From Megaustenia siamemsis (taxonomy: Eukaryota; Mollusca; Gastropoda; Stylommatophora; Ariophantidae): DNA of 64,000 bases. This document shows positions 56,324 through 64,000 of this stretch, one piece after another; position 1 is the first letter of the stretch; each line of letters begins with the position of its first letter. The notes beneath the pieces were generated by a model that saw nothing but the letters and a program-made list of their open reading frames with translations, had not been told where the DNA came from and did not search any database. The DNA is taken from NCBI GenBank assembly GCA_032433765.1, contig JAVIAB010000102.1, positions 8,747,521 through 8,811,520 on the forward strand. Reading direction: 5' to 3'. The translations under genes were made by a program, and so were the position numbers.

Positions 56324-59022
56324 CTTCTTCTACCTTTTAGCTCCCAGTGGAGCATAGGTCTTCAACAAACACTTTCCAAGTCGTTCTGTTTTTTGCAATT
56401 CTTTTAAGATCATTCCATGTCTTCCCCATCATCTTCATCTCTGCTTCAATCTGTCTTCTCCAAGAATTCCTTGGTCTTCCTCTTTGTCTTTTCCCCTGGG
56501 GATTCCAAAAAAGGGCCTGTTGTGTAATACTCTCAGTTGGTTTCCGTAGTGTGTGTCCTATCCATCGCCATCGTCTTCGCTGTATTTCTTTATCCACTGG
56601 TATTTGACCGGTACATTTCCATAATTCCACGTTTGTGACTTTGTCCTGCCATTTCCATCCCTTTATTCTGCGCAAGCATCCATTAATGAAAGTCTGTACC
56701 TTCGTGATTGTCAATTTTGTTATTCTCCATGTTTCACAGCCATATAATAGAACCGACTTAACATTGGAGTTGAAAATTTGTATTTTTGTATTTAGCCTAA
56801 TTTCTTTGGATTTCCATATGTTTCCCAGTGCAATGAAGCTCCTCTTGCTTTTGATATCCTTATTTTGGTATCGTTTTCTGTTCCTCCCTCTTTATCTATA
56901 TTACTGCCCAGATATATATAAGATTGTACGTCTAGTAGAGGTATTTCTCCTAGTTTTATTTGGTTATTGCCAACTGCATTAATTCTCATAATGTTGGTCT
57001 TATCTCTATTAATCTTTAGTCCTAGCTGTTGTGATCTCTCATCTAATATACTCATTTTATCTTGCATCTGTTGGTGGCTGTGTGATAGGAGAGCTATGTC
57101 ATCAGCAAAGTCTAAATCATCAAGTTGTTTGGTCAGTGACCACTGGATCCCATTTCTGTTGTTTTGAGTTATTTTCATAATCCAATCTATGGCCAGTAGA
57201 AAGAGAAATGGAGACAGAAGGCATCCTTGCCTTACTCCTGTTCTTATTTCAAATGCTTCTGTAAGCTGTCCTTCATGCACCACACTACATTTTGTTCCTT
57301 CATACATTGTTTTTATCAGGTTAATAAACTTTATGGGGATTCCATAATGACTCAGCAACTTCCAAAGCATTCTTCTGTCTAAACTATCAAATGCCTTTTC
57401 GTAATCTATGAATCCAATATAAAGTGGGGATTTTAGTTCTAAACTTTGTTCAACTATTATACGTAGAGTAGTTATTTGATCAGCACATGATCTGTTCTTC
57501 CTAAAACCTGCTTGTTCATCTCTCAAGTGTTTCTCTATAGCCTCTTTTAGTCTCTCCAGAATGATTCTGCCTAATATTTTTCCTGGCACTGATAGTAGCA
57601 TAATTCCCCTATAATTTGTGCACTCCTGTAAACTTCCTTTCTTTGGTAGTTTGATCATATAACCTTCTCTCCAGTCTTTAGGTATTTCTTCCCTCTCCCA
57701 AATTTTATCCAATAGATTATGTAACATCTTGGTAGAGGTGATAATATCTGCTTTGATGGCTTCCGAAGGAATTTCATCTGGTCCTGTGGCTTTACCATCT
57801 TTTAACAGTTTGATGGCTTTCATTATTTCTTCTTTGCTTGGTTTTCCGCAGTTAACGTGTAATTCTTCTTCTGCTGGTAGTATATCTGGAGGATTATTTG
57901 AGCCAGGTCTGTTCAAAAGTTCTTCAAAGTGCTCCTTCCATCTCTCCATTTGTTCCTTTATATTACTAAGCAGATTTCCTTTCTTATCTTTGATAAAGGC
58001 GTTGATCTGTTTGTATTTTCCACCTAATTTCTTTGTGCTGTTGTACAGTTCTTTCATATTCCCTTTATTTGCTGCTTCTTCTGCCTCTTTAGCTAATTCA
58101 TCTATATATTTCCTCTTATCCCTTTTAATGCATCTTCTCACTTCTTTGTTCACCTCTGTGTAAGCTTCCTGTGTCTTGGCTTTATTACTTCTTGTTTTGC
58201 TTTTATTTATGTCTGCTTTCTTGTTCTTTCTTTCTTTAATTTTATCCAGGGTCTCTGCTGTCATCCATGCCTTATTCTGGCGTTCTCTTTTCCCCAGTGT
58301 TTCTTCGCATGTCTCTTTCCATATATTTTTTACCTGTTTCCAATGATCTTCTATATTTATTGTATTTTCTAGTTGTTGGAGGACTTGGTATTTGTTTGAT
58401 ATTGTGACTGCGAATTTATCTTTAATTCCTTGTTCTTTAAGAAACCCTACATTGAAATATGTTCTGCCCTTATTCGTTGTAGTATACCTTTTTAATTTAA
58501 TTTTAAGTTTGGCTAACAGAAGATGATGATCAGAAGCTATATCTGCCCCTCTATATACTTTTACATCCTGTAAGGATGACTTAAACTTATTATTAATACA
58601 TATGTGATCAATTTGATTTTCCGTTCTATGATCTGGTGACACCCATGTAGCTTTGTGTATTCTTTTATGTTGGAATATTGTTCCTCCTAGGCTCATTTGA
58701 TTAAGGGCGCAGAAATTCACAAATATCTCTCCATTCTCGTTTATATCTCCAAGTCCATGTTTTCCCATAATCTCTTCAAACCTCTGTTGTCTGATCCTAC
58801 CTTAGCATTTAGGTCTCCCATCAAGATTATAATATCCTTGGCTCGTCTTGCATCCATCTGGCATTGTAGCTGTTTATAAAAATCATCTTTAACTGAGTCA
58901 TCTTTATCGTTGGTTGGTGCATAGCATTGTATAATGTGTAATTTTATTTTGTTTTTGGTTGTTCTAAATGTTGCTCTCACCAGTCTTGGTCCCACTGCCT
59001 CCCATTCTATTAGTGAAGACAC
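56324..59022 (-). mobile_element. LINE A copy, innermost layer of the nest
   Basis: 2.7 kb, almost identical to 28389-31025 in opposite orientation and about 60 bp longer at its 5' end. The 13-bp repeat TAGTGTTTACTTT (56311-56323 and 59023-59035) brackets it. The 3' end is the GAAGAAGAA-type tail (TTCTTCTTCTACC on plus). Truncated within the endonuclease domain, so never autonomous at this site. Confidence 0.95.
56337..59022 (-). pseudogene. LINE A endonuclease-reverse transcriptase, frameshifted
   Basis: The main frame runs 58768-56792 (658 codons): endonuclease end (TENQIDHICINN, ADIASDHHLLLAK) continuous with RT (GPDEIPSEAIK, FIDYEKAFDSLDRR, GVRQGCLLSPFLF, LDDLDFADDIALL, YLGSNIDKEGG). A 1-nt change at about 56835 breaks the frame; the C-terminal WIGHTLRK...GRPRNSW continues at 56714-56337. 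Upstream, the frame with IIQCYAPTNDKDDSVKDD and IILMGDLNAKVGSD (58980-58760) is offset by a further shift near 58775. Its lesions differ from those of the plus-strand copy, which has the intact RT C-terminus and a break between endonuclease and RT. Confidence 0.9.
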
Positions 59023-59596
59023 TAGTGTTTACTTTACTTGTCTTAATTTTATTTAGTAGTTCTCTTTTTATTTTCAGTTGTTTTAAAACTTCATCATTTG
59101 TTTTCTTTTCTTTCCATCCAATTCTACCTATTCTTCTATAAACCCACATTTCAAAGGCTTCAATTTTCTGTTCTGTTTACTTGTCTAATGTCCATGTTTC
59201 TGCACTATACAGGAATATGAGAAGATGTAATATTTTGCCATTCTTAGTTTCAGCCATGATGATATTTGTTTTGTTGTTAGTATATTTTTCATGGCATTAA
59301 AATTACTTTTTGCCATACCTATTCTTTTGTTTATTTCAATTTTACATTTTCCATCATTGGTTATAGTATGTCCCAGGTAGTTGTAGCTCTGGAGTGTCTC
59401 CAGATGTATTCCCTCAACTGTGATATTAATTGCAGGTCTTGAGAATTTTCTTTGTTTATGATCATAGTTTTAGTCTATTTGATGTTCACCAGACATTTAT
59501 TTTCAAATACTTTCAACTTTGATTCTATGTCATTTGTTGTTTTCCAGCTCTTGTATGTACATATAAGTGTTGATAGTATGTTTGGATTGTTACATT

Positions 59597-59779
59597 AAGC
59601 AAGTTACATCAATCAACTTACTATTTTCTTTGTTTGACATGCTGGTTTAATTCCAGGTGAAAGTTGTGAACTGCAATCAATCAGATATGCAAAGAGATCT
59701 CTGTAAATATGAAAAAGAAACATTATTTTCTATAAAACACTTTAGTGTAAATATTCTTTTGTATTATTATTTATAATAT
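59597..59779. other. Unassigned spacer
   Basis: Short AT-rich sequence after the right target-site duplication of the nest; nothing recognised. Confidence 0.4.
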
Positions 59780-60012
59780 CTTCCTTTTGGGCTGTCACCT
59801 GATGACCACTAAAGGAATTGATTGTCCTCTTCATCATCTCTCTTTAAAAGGACATTTGAGTGGGTGTGGATGCGTTGTGTTGAGGTTTGAACTGTGATCT
59901 TACAGTCCTACATATTTTTTAGGTTGGAAAAAATGTTTACCTCAACTTGTATTTGAACCTGAACCTACAGGTCAGCAGACTGCACTAACCACAACACCAC
60001 CTGCTCTCATTT
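59780..60012 (-). mobile_element. SINE-4 copy with tRNA-derived head
   Basis: Minus strand begins GAGCAGGTGGTGTTGTGGTT, AGTGCAGTCTGCTGACCTGT, AGGTTCAGGTTCAAATAC: tRNA-like A-box region and B box (GGTTCAAAT). The body contains GTGTGGATGCGTTGTG, CTCTTCATCATCTC and CCTGATGACCACTAAAGG, the same blocks amplified at 14490-15840. Confidence 0.7.
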
Positions 60013-60157
60013 CTATTGTAAAAAGTAAAGTGCCCCGTCACGCCAAGTGGTGTATAGGTAATATGGAGTTAGTGACCATAATTTTTACAGACCTTCGCCG
60101 CATTACTTTTTTTTTTTTTTAAATGTGGTTGTTATTACGCCAGTGCCACTTGTTTAC

Positions 60158-61200
60158 GTTCTATCTATCTATTGACCTTTCGAGCTGTAGCCGGCCCATA
60201 GGGCGTAGACCAAGATACTCCATCTGAATTTTTGTTCTAGCAGTTTTCAATTCTTTTAAAGATATTTTATCAAATCTCGCCATTTGTCTCTGATCTGTGC
60301 AAGCAGCTACCTCATTGAGGGAGCCGATTCCTGCTGCTCTTGCCGCTCTCATCAATGTTCTTCTCAGTGTCTCTCTGGGTCTTCCTCTTTTTCTCTTACC
60401 TGTTGTTTCCCACATGAGGGCTTGCTTTGCTATTCGGTTATTATCTCTTCTCATCACATGTCCAACATATGACCATCGTCTTTTCTTTATTACTGAAGAT
60501 ATTAGTGGTTGATTGGCGATTTCTCTAATTTCCTTGTTTGTTTTGAATTCGTTCCACGCTATACCAAGTATTTTCCTTAGACATTTATTTTCAAATGCGT
60601 TCAACTTTGTTTCTATAGCTCTTGTTGTTTTCCAGCTTTCACACGCATACGTAAGGGTTGACAGTACATTTGATTTGAATAGTCTAAGTTTTGTGTTTGT
60701 GCTGATGAGTTTTGATTTCCACAACTTTTCAAGGCTTCTGAAAGACATTGTTGCTTTAGCTATTCTGATTCTAATTTCTTTGCTTGCATCCCCTTCTCGA
60801 TCAATGTGACTACCAAGATAGATAAAGTGATCGATCTCTTCCACTGGTTTATTTTCCATGTATATTTTGTCATCTGTTGTAATTAAGCTTTTCATGACTT
60901 TAGTCTTTTCATGATTGATCTCAAGCCCAATTTTGCTGGCTATTGATGATAGTTCATTTGTGTTTTCCTGCATCGTTTTTATCTGACTGCTGATGAGAAC
61001 TATGTCATCAGCAAAGTCGAGGTCCTCCAAATGGTCTCCTTGTATCCATTCGATGCTTTATTACCAGTGCTGCATTTCTTCATTATGAAGTCCATAACAA
61101 CTCCAAATAACAAGGGCGATAAAATACATCCTTGTTTAACCCCAGTTTCCATTGGGAAACATTTGCTCAGTCCTTCCTCTGCTAATTTACACATTCTGTA
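60158..61200 (-). mobile_element. LINE B copy, 5'-truncated
   Basis: Runs from RT palm to the TAGA tail (TTCTATCTATCTATTG at 60158-60174). The most readable copy of this family. Inserted into SINE-1; TACGTT-like text at both sides is only a weak target-site duplication. Confidence 0.88.
60161..61194 (-). pseudogene. LINE B reverse transcriptase C-terminal part
   Basis: From 61194: GLSKCFPMETGVKQGCILSP and LLFGVVMDFIMKKCSTGNK, then a 1-nt deletion at about 61060. From 61030 a 289-codon frame runs to 60161: LDFADDIVLISSQ (motif C), YLGSHIDREGDASKEIRIRI, LTYACESWKTTRAIETKLNA, NKCLRKILGIAWNEFKTNKE, RRWSYVGHVMRRDNNRIAK, GKRKRGRPRETLRRTLMRAA, ending LERSIDR. This gives the family's full C-terminal domain. 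No motif A or endonuclease; inactive. Confidence 0.9.
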
Positions 61201-61400
61201 TCAGGTCTACGTTTCATTAACAAAATCGTTTTTACGATAGCGGCTTGTTAAACCTCTGATCAACGGTTCTATACCAAGCCAGAGAAAAACTTTACTTTAC
61301 CAGAAAAAAATCTGGTATACCCCTTTAGGGTTGGGTGAACCTGGAAGCCGTCGATCAGGATTGAACCTGACCTCTTGTCCTTTGAGCTATCATGGTTCCC

Positions 61401-61608
61401 TCATTTCTATGGTACTGGAATATAAAAGTCACATGTCCAGTGCAGCTGACACATGATATCCGCTCATTCAGTCCAAGTCCTTATTTCAAATGATATGAAA
61501 AAACAACATGTTTTACCCTACAAAAATATGATGTTTTGAAGCAGCAGTTACGTTATTTTATAGGATTGGATGCCATCCATTCTGCCACCCATTATTTCTC
61601 AATTAATG
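61401..61608. other. Unassigned spacer
   Basis: AT-rich; nothing recognised. Ends at the start of a long direct repeat (61609). Confidence 0.4.
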
Positions 61609-61642
61609 CAATTATTATTAATGAATTGTTAATTATTCATTA

Positions 61643-62001
61643 AAAATACATGTAACAACAAAGGAAAATAACTAATTCAGACAGTTCGAGCAGCTGAAGA
61701 ACGACAATGATATAAACCACGACACCTTTTAGGTATCAGTGAAAAGAGAAAAGAAGAAGAAGAATTATTTATTATCATCAAATGAGAGTATTACACAACA
61801 GGCCGTTTTTTGGAATCTACAAGGAAAAAGACAAAGAGGAAGACCAAGATATTCTTGGAGAAGACGGAAAGAGATCAAAATGATGGGGGAAGGACATGGG
61901 AACATTCTTAAAAGAATGGCAAGAAACAGAACGGCTTGGAAAGTATTTGTTCAAGACCTATGCTCCACAGGGAGTTGAAAGGTATAAGAGAGAAGAGAAT
62001 A
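61643..62001 (+). mobile_element. LINE C 3' end joined to LINE A 3' end, between 34-bp direct repeats
   Basis: 61650-61765 is the LINE C terminus (CATGTAACAACAAAGGAAAA ... CCTTTTAGGTATCAGTGAAA ... AAGAAGAAGAA). After TTATTTATTATCATCAAAT comes a LINE A terminus at 61787-61995 (ESITQQAVFWNLQGKRQRGR, RTAWKVFVQDLCSTGS). Identical 34-bp sequences at 61609-61642 and 62002-62035 bracket both. Either one insertion of a chimeric transcript or a LINE A into the tail of a LINE C. Confidence 0.8.
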
Positions 62002-62233
62002 CAATTATTATTAATGAATTGTTAATTATTCATTATCATCATGTGCCATACTGCATGCTGTAAGATGTCCTTCTACAATGCTCTTGTCTTCTGTGCATCA
62101 TATCAATTTGTTGTGGCATACATACCTTGCCATAACGTAACATGGTTGACCACAAAGCTATACAGTATCTTCTCTCTGTCGTTCATGATTTTCTTTCCCT
62201 GTTTTAGTGTATTTTGCCAGCTTTAACCAAGTA

Positions 62234-62790
62234 GATAATGGTAGGAATAAAACCCTGCCAAGAATATATAGAACAACAACTTAAATGGTCTGACCACCTG
62301 GTCAGAATGAATCCTCACCAATCACCATCAAGGGCGTTCTTCTCAAGAATGCATGGAAAAAGACCAAGAGAAAGACCCCGAAGAAGATGGATAGATGCAG
62401 TGACAGAGACATGTAACAACAAAGGAAAATCACTAATTCAGACAATTCGAGCAGTTCAAGAATGACAAATGATATAACCATGACACCTTTTAGGTATCAG
62501 TGAAAAGAGAAAAGAAGAAGATGGATAGATGCAGTGACAGAGACATGTAACAACAAAGGAAAATCACTAATTCAGACAATTCGAGCAGTTCAAGAATGAT
62601 AAATGATATAACCATGACACCTTTTAGGTATCAGTGAAAAGAGAAAAGAAGAAGATGGATAGATGCAGTGACAGAGATATGTAACAACAAAGGAAAATCA
62701 CTAATTCAGACAATTCGAGCAGCTCAAGAATGACAAATGATATAACCACGACACCTTTTAGGTATCACTGAGAAAGAGAAAAGAAGAAAG
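62234..62790 (+). mobile_element. LINE C 3' end with triplicated terminus
   Basis: KMVGTKPCQEYIEQQ-like start (62236), SDHLVRMNPHQSPSRAFFSR, RRRWIDAVTETCNNKGKSLI, stop, 3' UTR, GAAGAAG. Then the last 134 bp recur twice (ATGGATAGATGCAGTGACAG at 62387, 62521 and 62655). AACCAAGTA at 62225-62233 and 62791-62799 is the target-site duplication, so the tandem lies inside one insertion. Confidence 0.88.
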
Positions 62791-62809
62791 AACCAAGTAC
62801 TCTAACATT

Positions 62810-62947
62810 TTGTTCTTTGGTTATGGAAGGCCCCGGTATCACTGCAAACGAATTAAAATCCATAATTGCTCAAACGTACGTTGCCAGTGGAATCATCCGA
62901 ATTACTATCTCATCTCCCAAACAAAAAAAGGTAGCTGTAGTCCCCAT
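62810..62947 (-). mobile_element. SINE-3 copy, 5'-truncated, 17-bp target-site duplication
   Basis: GGTTATGGAAGGCCCCGGTA, ATCACTGCAAACGAATTAAA, TGGAATCATCCGAATTACTA match 4110-4220. CCAAGTACTCTAACATT at 62793-62809 and 62948-62964 brackets the copy (17 bp). It entered the LINE D right at the LINE C border. Confidence 0.88.
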
Positions 62948-63060
62948 CCAAGTACTCTAACATTCCTCGACTGATGATGTGCCCAAAAAATTGTAATTGT
63001 TAATTACAATTGATTGAATGTTTCATTGGTCTGAAATATTGTCCATAAATCTGCCATGTC

Positions 63061-63204
63061 GTTTCTTGTTAGTTTTGCATGAATTTGACAGTTTTTTAAA
63101 AAATGATAATGAACCATCATCCATAATGATCAGAAGCAAGTAGTAGTCAAAGTAATCTAAGTTTAATAATATTGTAATATATATGTAAGGCCCTTTTCGT
63201 TTTG
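63061..63204. other. Unassigned sequence
   Basis: AT-rich; no element recognised between LINE D and LINE L. Confidence 0.4.
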
Positions 63205-64000
63205 TCAGACGGTTTAGTGGAGGCTATTATGCATTTTGCTAAGAGGCTTTTTGTTTTGTCGAACAGTTTCTCTAATGGCTAATTCTACCAATGTTTGACA
63301 AACACACTTGGCCACAGAATGAACAAGCTGGCCCACTGATCCAACGAGTTTTCCTTTTTTTTTTGTGTGGGTCTTTTCTCTTCCATGTTTTGCCATAGCA
63401 CAGATGGTGTTATGCCATTTTTTATACAGGTTCTCCACGCTGTGTGATCACTTGCCAGATGTTCCCAATCGTTTACACATCAGAGATGATTTACAGATAC
63501 CTTTATATCGTAGTTTAGGAAGCCGCGATAGCTCAGTGGTTAGTGAACAAGGACAAGAGGTAAGGTTCGATCCCAACCGACGGCTCGGGTTCACTCAGCC
63601 TTTAATGGGTACTGGATTTTTTTCTGGGAAAGTAAAGCGGCACGGGCGTAATACCAATGACATTACCCCAAAAATCATGTGCCGAAGGTCTGTAAAATTT
63701 ATGGTCACTAAGACCAAATTCCCTATACGCCACTTGGCGTGACGGGGGTACTTTACCTTTTTTTACTTATATCGTAGTTTAGGTCCACCGATTTGTCTTT
63801 TTCCGTGTATTAGTTCACCATATAGTATTTGCTCAAGAATATGGTTTTCTTCCACTCGCTGGACATGCCTCAGCCATCTTAACCTTCGGCTTCTGAGCAT
63901 TGACATGATTGTTAGGATCTTAGCACGTTGCAGGACAGTTTAGTTAATTATTTTGTCCTGCCATTTGATGTGCATTATTCAGCGGAGACATTGCATATGG
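63205..64000 (-). mobile_element. LINE L C-terminal region, running off the window
   Basis: Minus strand from 63980: MSMLRSRRLRWLRHVQRVEE, NHILEQILYGELIHGKRQIG, GPKLRYKGICKSSLMCKRLG, then broken frames with WRTCIKNG-like text and MENLYKKWHNTICAMAKHGR to 63214. The motif series WLGHV-R...LYGEL..GKR..GRP.LR.KD.CK belongs to the C-terminus of a different LINE lineage from A-G. It is interrupted by SINE-1. Decayed. Confidence 0.7.
63520..63766 (+). mobile_element. SINE-1 copy, best preserved
   Basis: Head GCCGCGATAGCTCAGTGGTT (A box TAGCTCAGTGG) and GGTTCGATCCCAACCGACGG (B box GGTTCGATCCC), body GGGAAAGTAAAGCGGCACGG, ATTACCCCAAAAATCATGTG, CGCCACTTGGCGTGACGGGG and a (TTTAC)-like tail. TTATATCGTAGTTTAGG at 63503-63519 and 63767-63783 is an exact 17-bp target-site duplication within LINE L. 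The A and B boxes would act as an internal RNA polymerase III promoter; the 3' half is not tRNA. Confidence 0.93.

Larger units (their letters stand above)
55757..59036 (+). mobile_element. SINE-1 copy, third layer of the nest
   Basis: Head GAGCCACGATAGCTCAGTGG (A box) and GGGTTTGATCCC (decayed B box) at 55761-55825, body to GACGGGGGTACTTTACTTTA at 55996-56015, and the last few tail bases at 59024-59036. Flanked by CTTGTCTTAATT (55745-55756 and 59037-59048). Its tail was the target of LINE G. Confidence 0.85.
55512..59483 (-). mobile_element. LINE F copy, second layer of the nest
   Basis: Parts at 55512-55758 (CATCATCATCGAATGCC tail end; CATGTTAGTCTTGGTCTGCC; AACATGCCCCAAAAATGTCA) and 59037-59483 (CTTGTCTTAATTTTATTTAG; AACTTCATCATTTGTTTTC; text encoding GHTITNDGKCKIEINKRIGM-like residues). 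The two parts join at CTTGTCTTAATT. Inserted into LINE B between ACCAAGTATT and AGACATTTATT. Confidence 0.88.
55090..59584 (-). mobile_element. LINE B copy, outermost layer of a five-level nest
   Basis: Parts at 55090-55511 (TAGA tail; decayed C-terminal region with TGICSLNEIDACTEQRQMAR) and 59484-59584 (AGACATTTATTTTCAAATAC, TTGTTTTCCAGCTCTTG, GTTGATAGTATG) join in the same order as in the intact family text at 60590-60680. The whole is bracketed by GATTGTTACATT (55078-55089 and 59585-59596). The copy is older and more diverged than those at 48321 and 60158. Confidence 0.88.
60017..61400 (-). mobile_element. SINE-1 copy split by LINE B
   Basis: Tail half 60017-60152 (AAAGTAAAGTGCCCCGTCAC ... 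GTGGTTGTTATTACGCC) and head half 61282-61400 (TTTACTTTACCAGAAAAAAA, GGGTGAACCTGGAAGCCGTC, GGATTGAACCTGACC, GAGCTATCATGGTTCC). LINE B and about 80 bp of other text (61200-61281) lie between. A T-run at 60108-60120 expands the tail half. Confidence 0.75.
62036..63060 (-). mobile_element. LINE D copy, outer layer of a three-level nest
   Basis: 62036-62224 (TCATCATGTGCCATACTGCA ... TATTTTGCCAGCTTTAACCA) and 62965-63060 (CCTCGACTGATGATGTGCCC, AAAAAATTGTAATTG) are the LINE D 3' region; the two join at AACCAAGTACTCTAACATT as in 22100-22140 (AACCAAGTATTCCAACTTTC). Confidence 0.8.

Noticed and set aside
55993..58163. Plus-strand ORFs (for example 57729-58163, 144 codons; 56051-56407)
   Set aside because: They are antisense to LINE A and LINE G coding sequence; leucine- and serine-rich reading is the usual complement of lysine/glutamate-rich ORFs.
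63520..63595. tRNA gene
   Set aside because: A and B boxes are present but the acceptor stem and 3' half do not complete a cloverleaf, and the same head is attached to a common non-tRNA body with target-site duplications: a SINE.

Overview
This window is repeat-dominated, AT-rich DNA from an animal nuclear genome. It is eukaryotic because it carries non-LTR retrotransposons (LINEs), tRNA-derived SINEs, hAT and mariner DNA transposons, satellites, and one intron-flanked exon. That exon (43016-43158, minus strand) encodes the conserved C-terminus of the short coiled-coil protein SCOC and is the only host gene part I can name. The abundance of RTE-like endonuclease/reverse-transcriptase LINEs and SINEs would fit a mollusc or another invertebrate, but I cannot fix the taxon. 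There is no bacterial or viral gene organisation, no rRNA and no functional tRNA gene.

Layout. 1-9.1 kb: a LINE B fragment, then successive tandem arrays (22-, 19-, 87- and 98-bp units); a SINE with a target-site duplication sits inside the 19-bp array. 9.1-12.5 kb: mostly unique sequence with a possible coiled-coil remnant and an old MITE-like repeat. 12.5-18.8 kb: 53-bp array, 167- and 126-bp arrays that look amplified from inside a SINE, and a 49-bp array split by a LINE A 3' end. 18.9-21.95 kb: a decayed hAT transposon with a decayed mariner inside it. 22-26.3 kb: LINE D fragments, SINE, 42-bp and 173-bp repeats and a CTAG-rich simple repeat. 26.3-37.2 kb: a 27-bp satellite interrupted by LINE A (28389-31025) and by an internally deleted LINE C (34105-35203). 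37.6-39.2 kb: a 60-bp minisatellite. 39.2-47 kb: LINE fragments, the SCOC exon and its intronic 74-bp array, SINEs, and a 0.3-kb inverted repeat. 47-51.1 kb: LINE F split by a SINE-2 cluster that is itself split by LINE B; then a 30-bp array. 51.5-64 kb: LINE and SINE fragments, including a five-level nest at 55.1-59.6 kb and a three-level nest at 62.0-63.1 kb.

LINE family letters (A-L) and SINE numbers (1-5) are my own labels, assigned by comparing copies within the window. The LINEs all share a downstream region with an FGH/YVGH/WLRH-type motif and GRPR-like basic motifs, and most end 3' in a family-specific short repeat ((GAA)n for A and C, (TAGA)n for B, (ATG)n for D and F). That, plus frequent 5' truncation and 9-17 bp target-site duplications, is what RTE-like elements produce by target-primed reverse transcription. 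Nearly every element is broken; the best preserved is LINE A, present as two almost identical copies with different lesions. Tandem arrays make up roughly a third or more of the window, and the long ORFs inside them are by-products of unit lengths divisible by three, not genes. I found no convincing new functional gene system; the notable content is structural: deep nested insertions, SINE- and LINE-derived tandem arrays, a tandem array abutting a splice acceptor, and same-phase insertion of two LINEs into one satellite.
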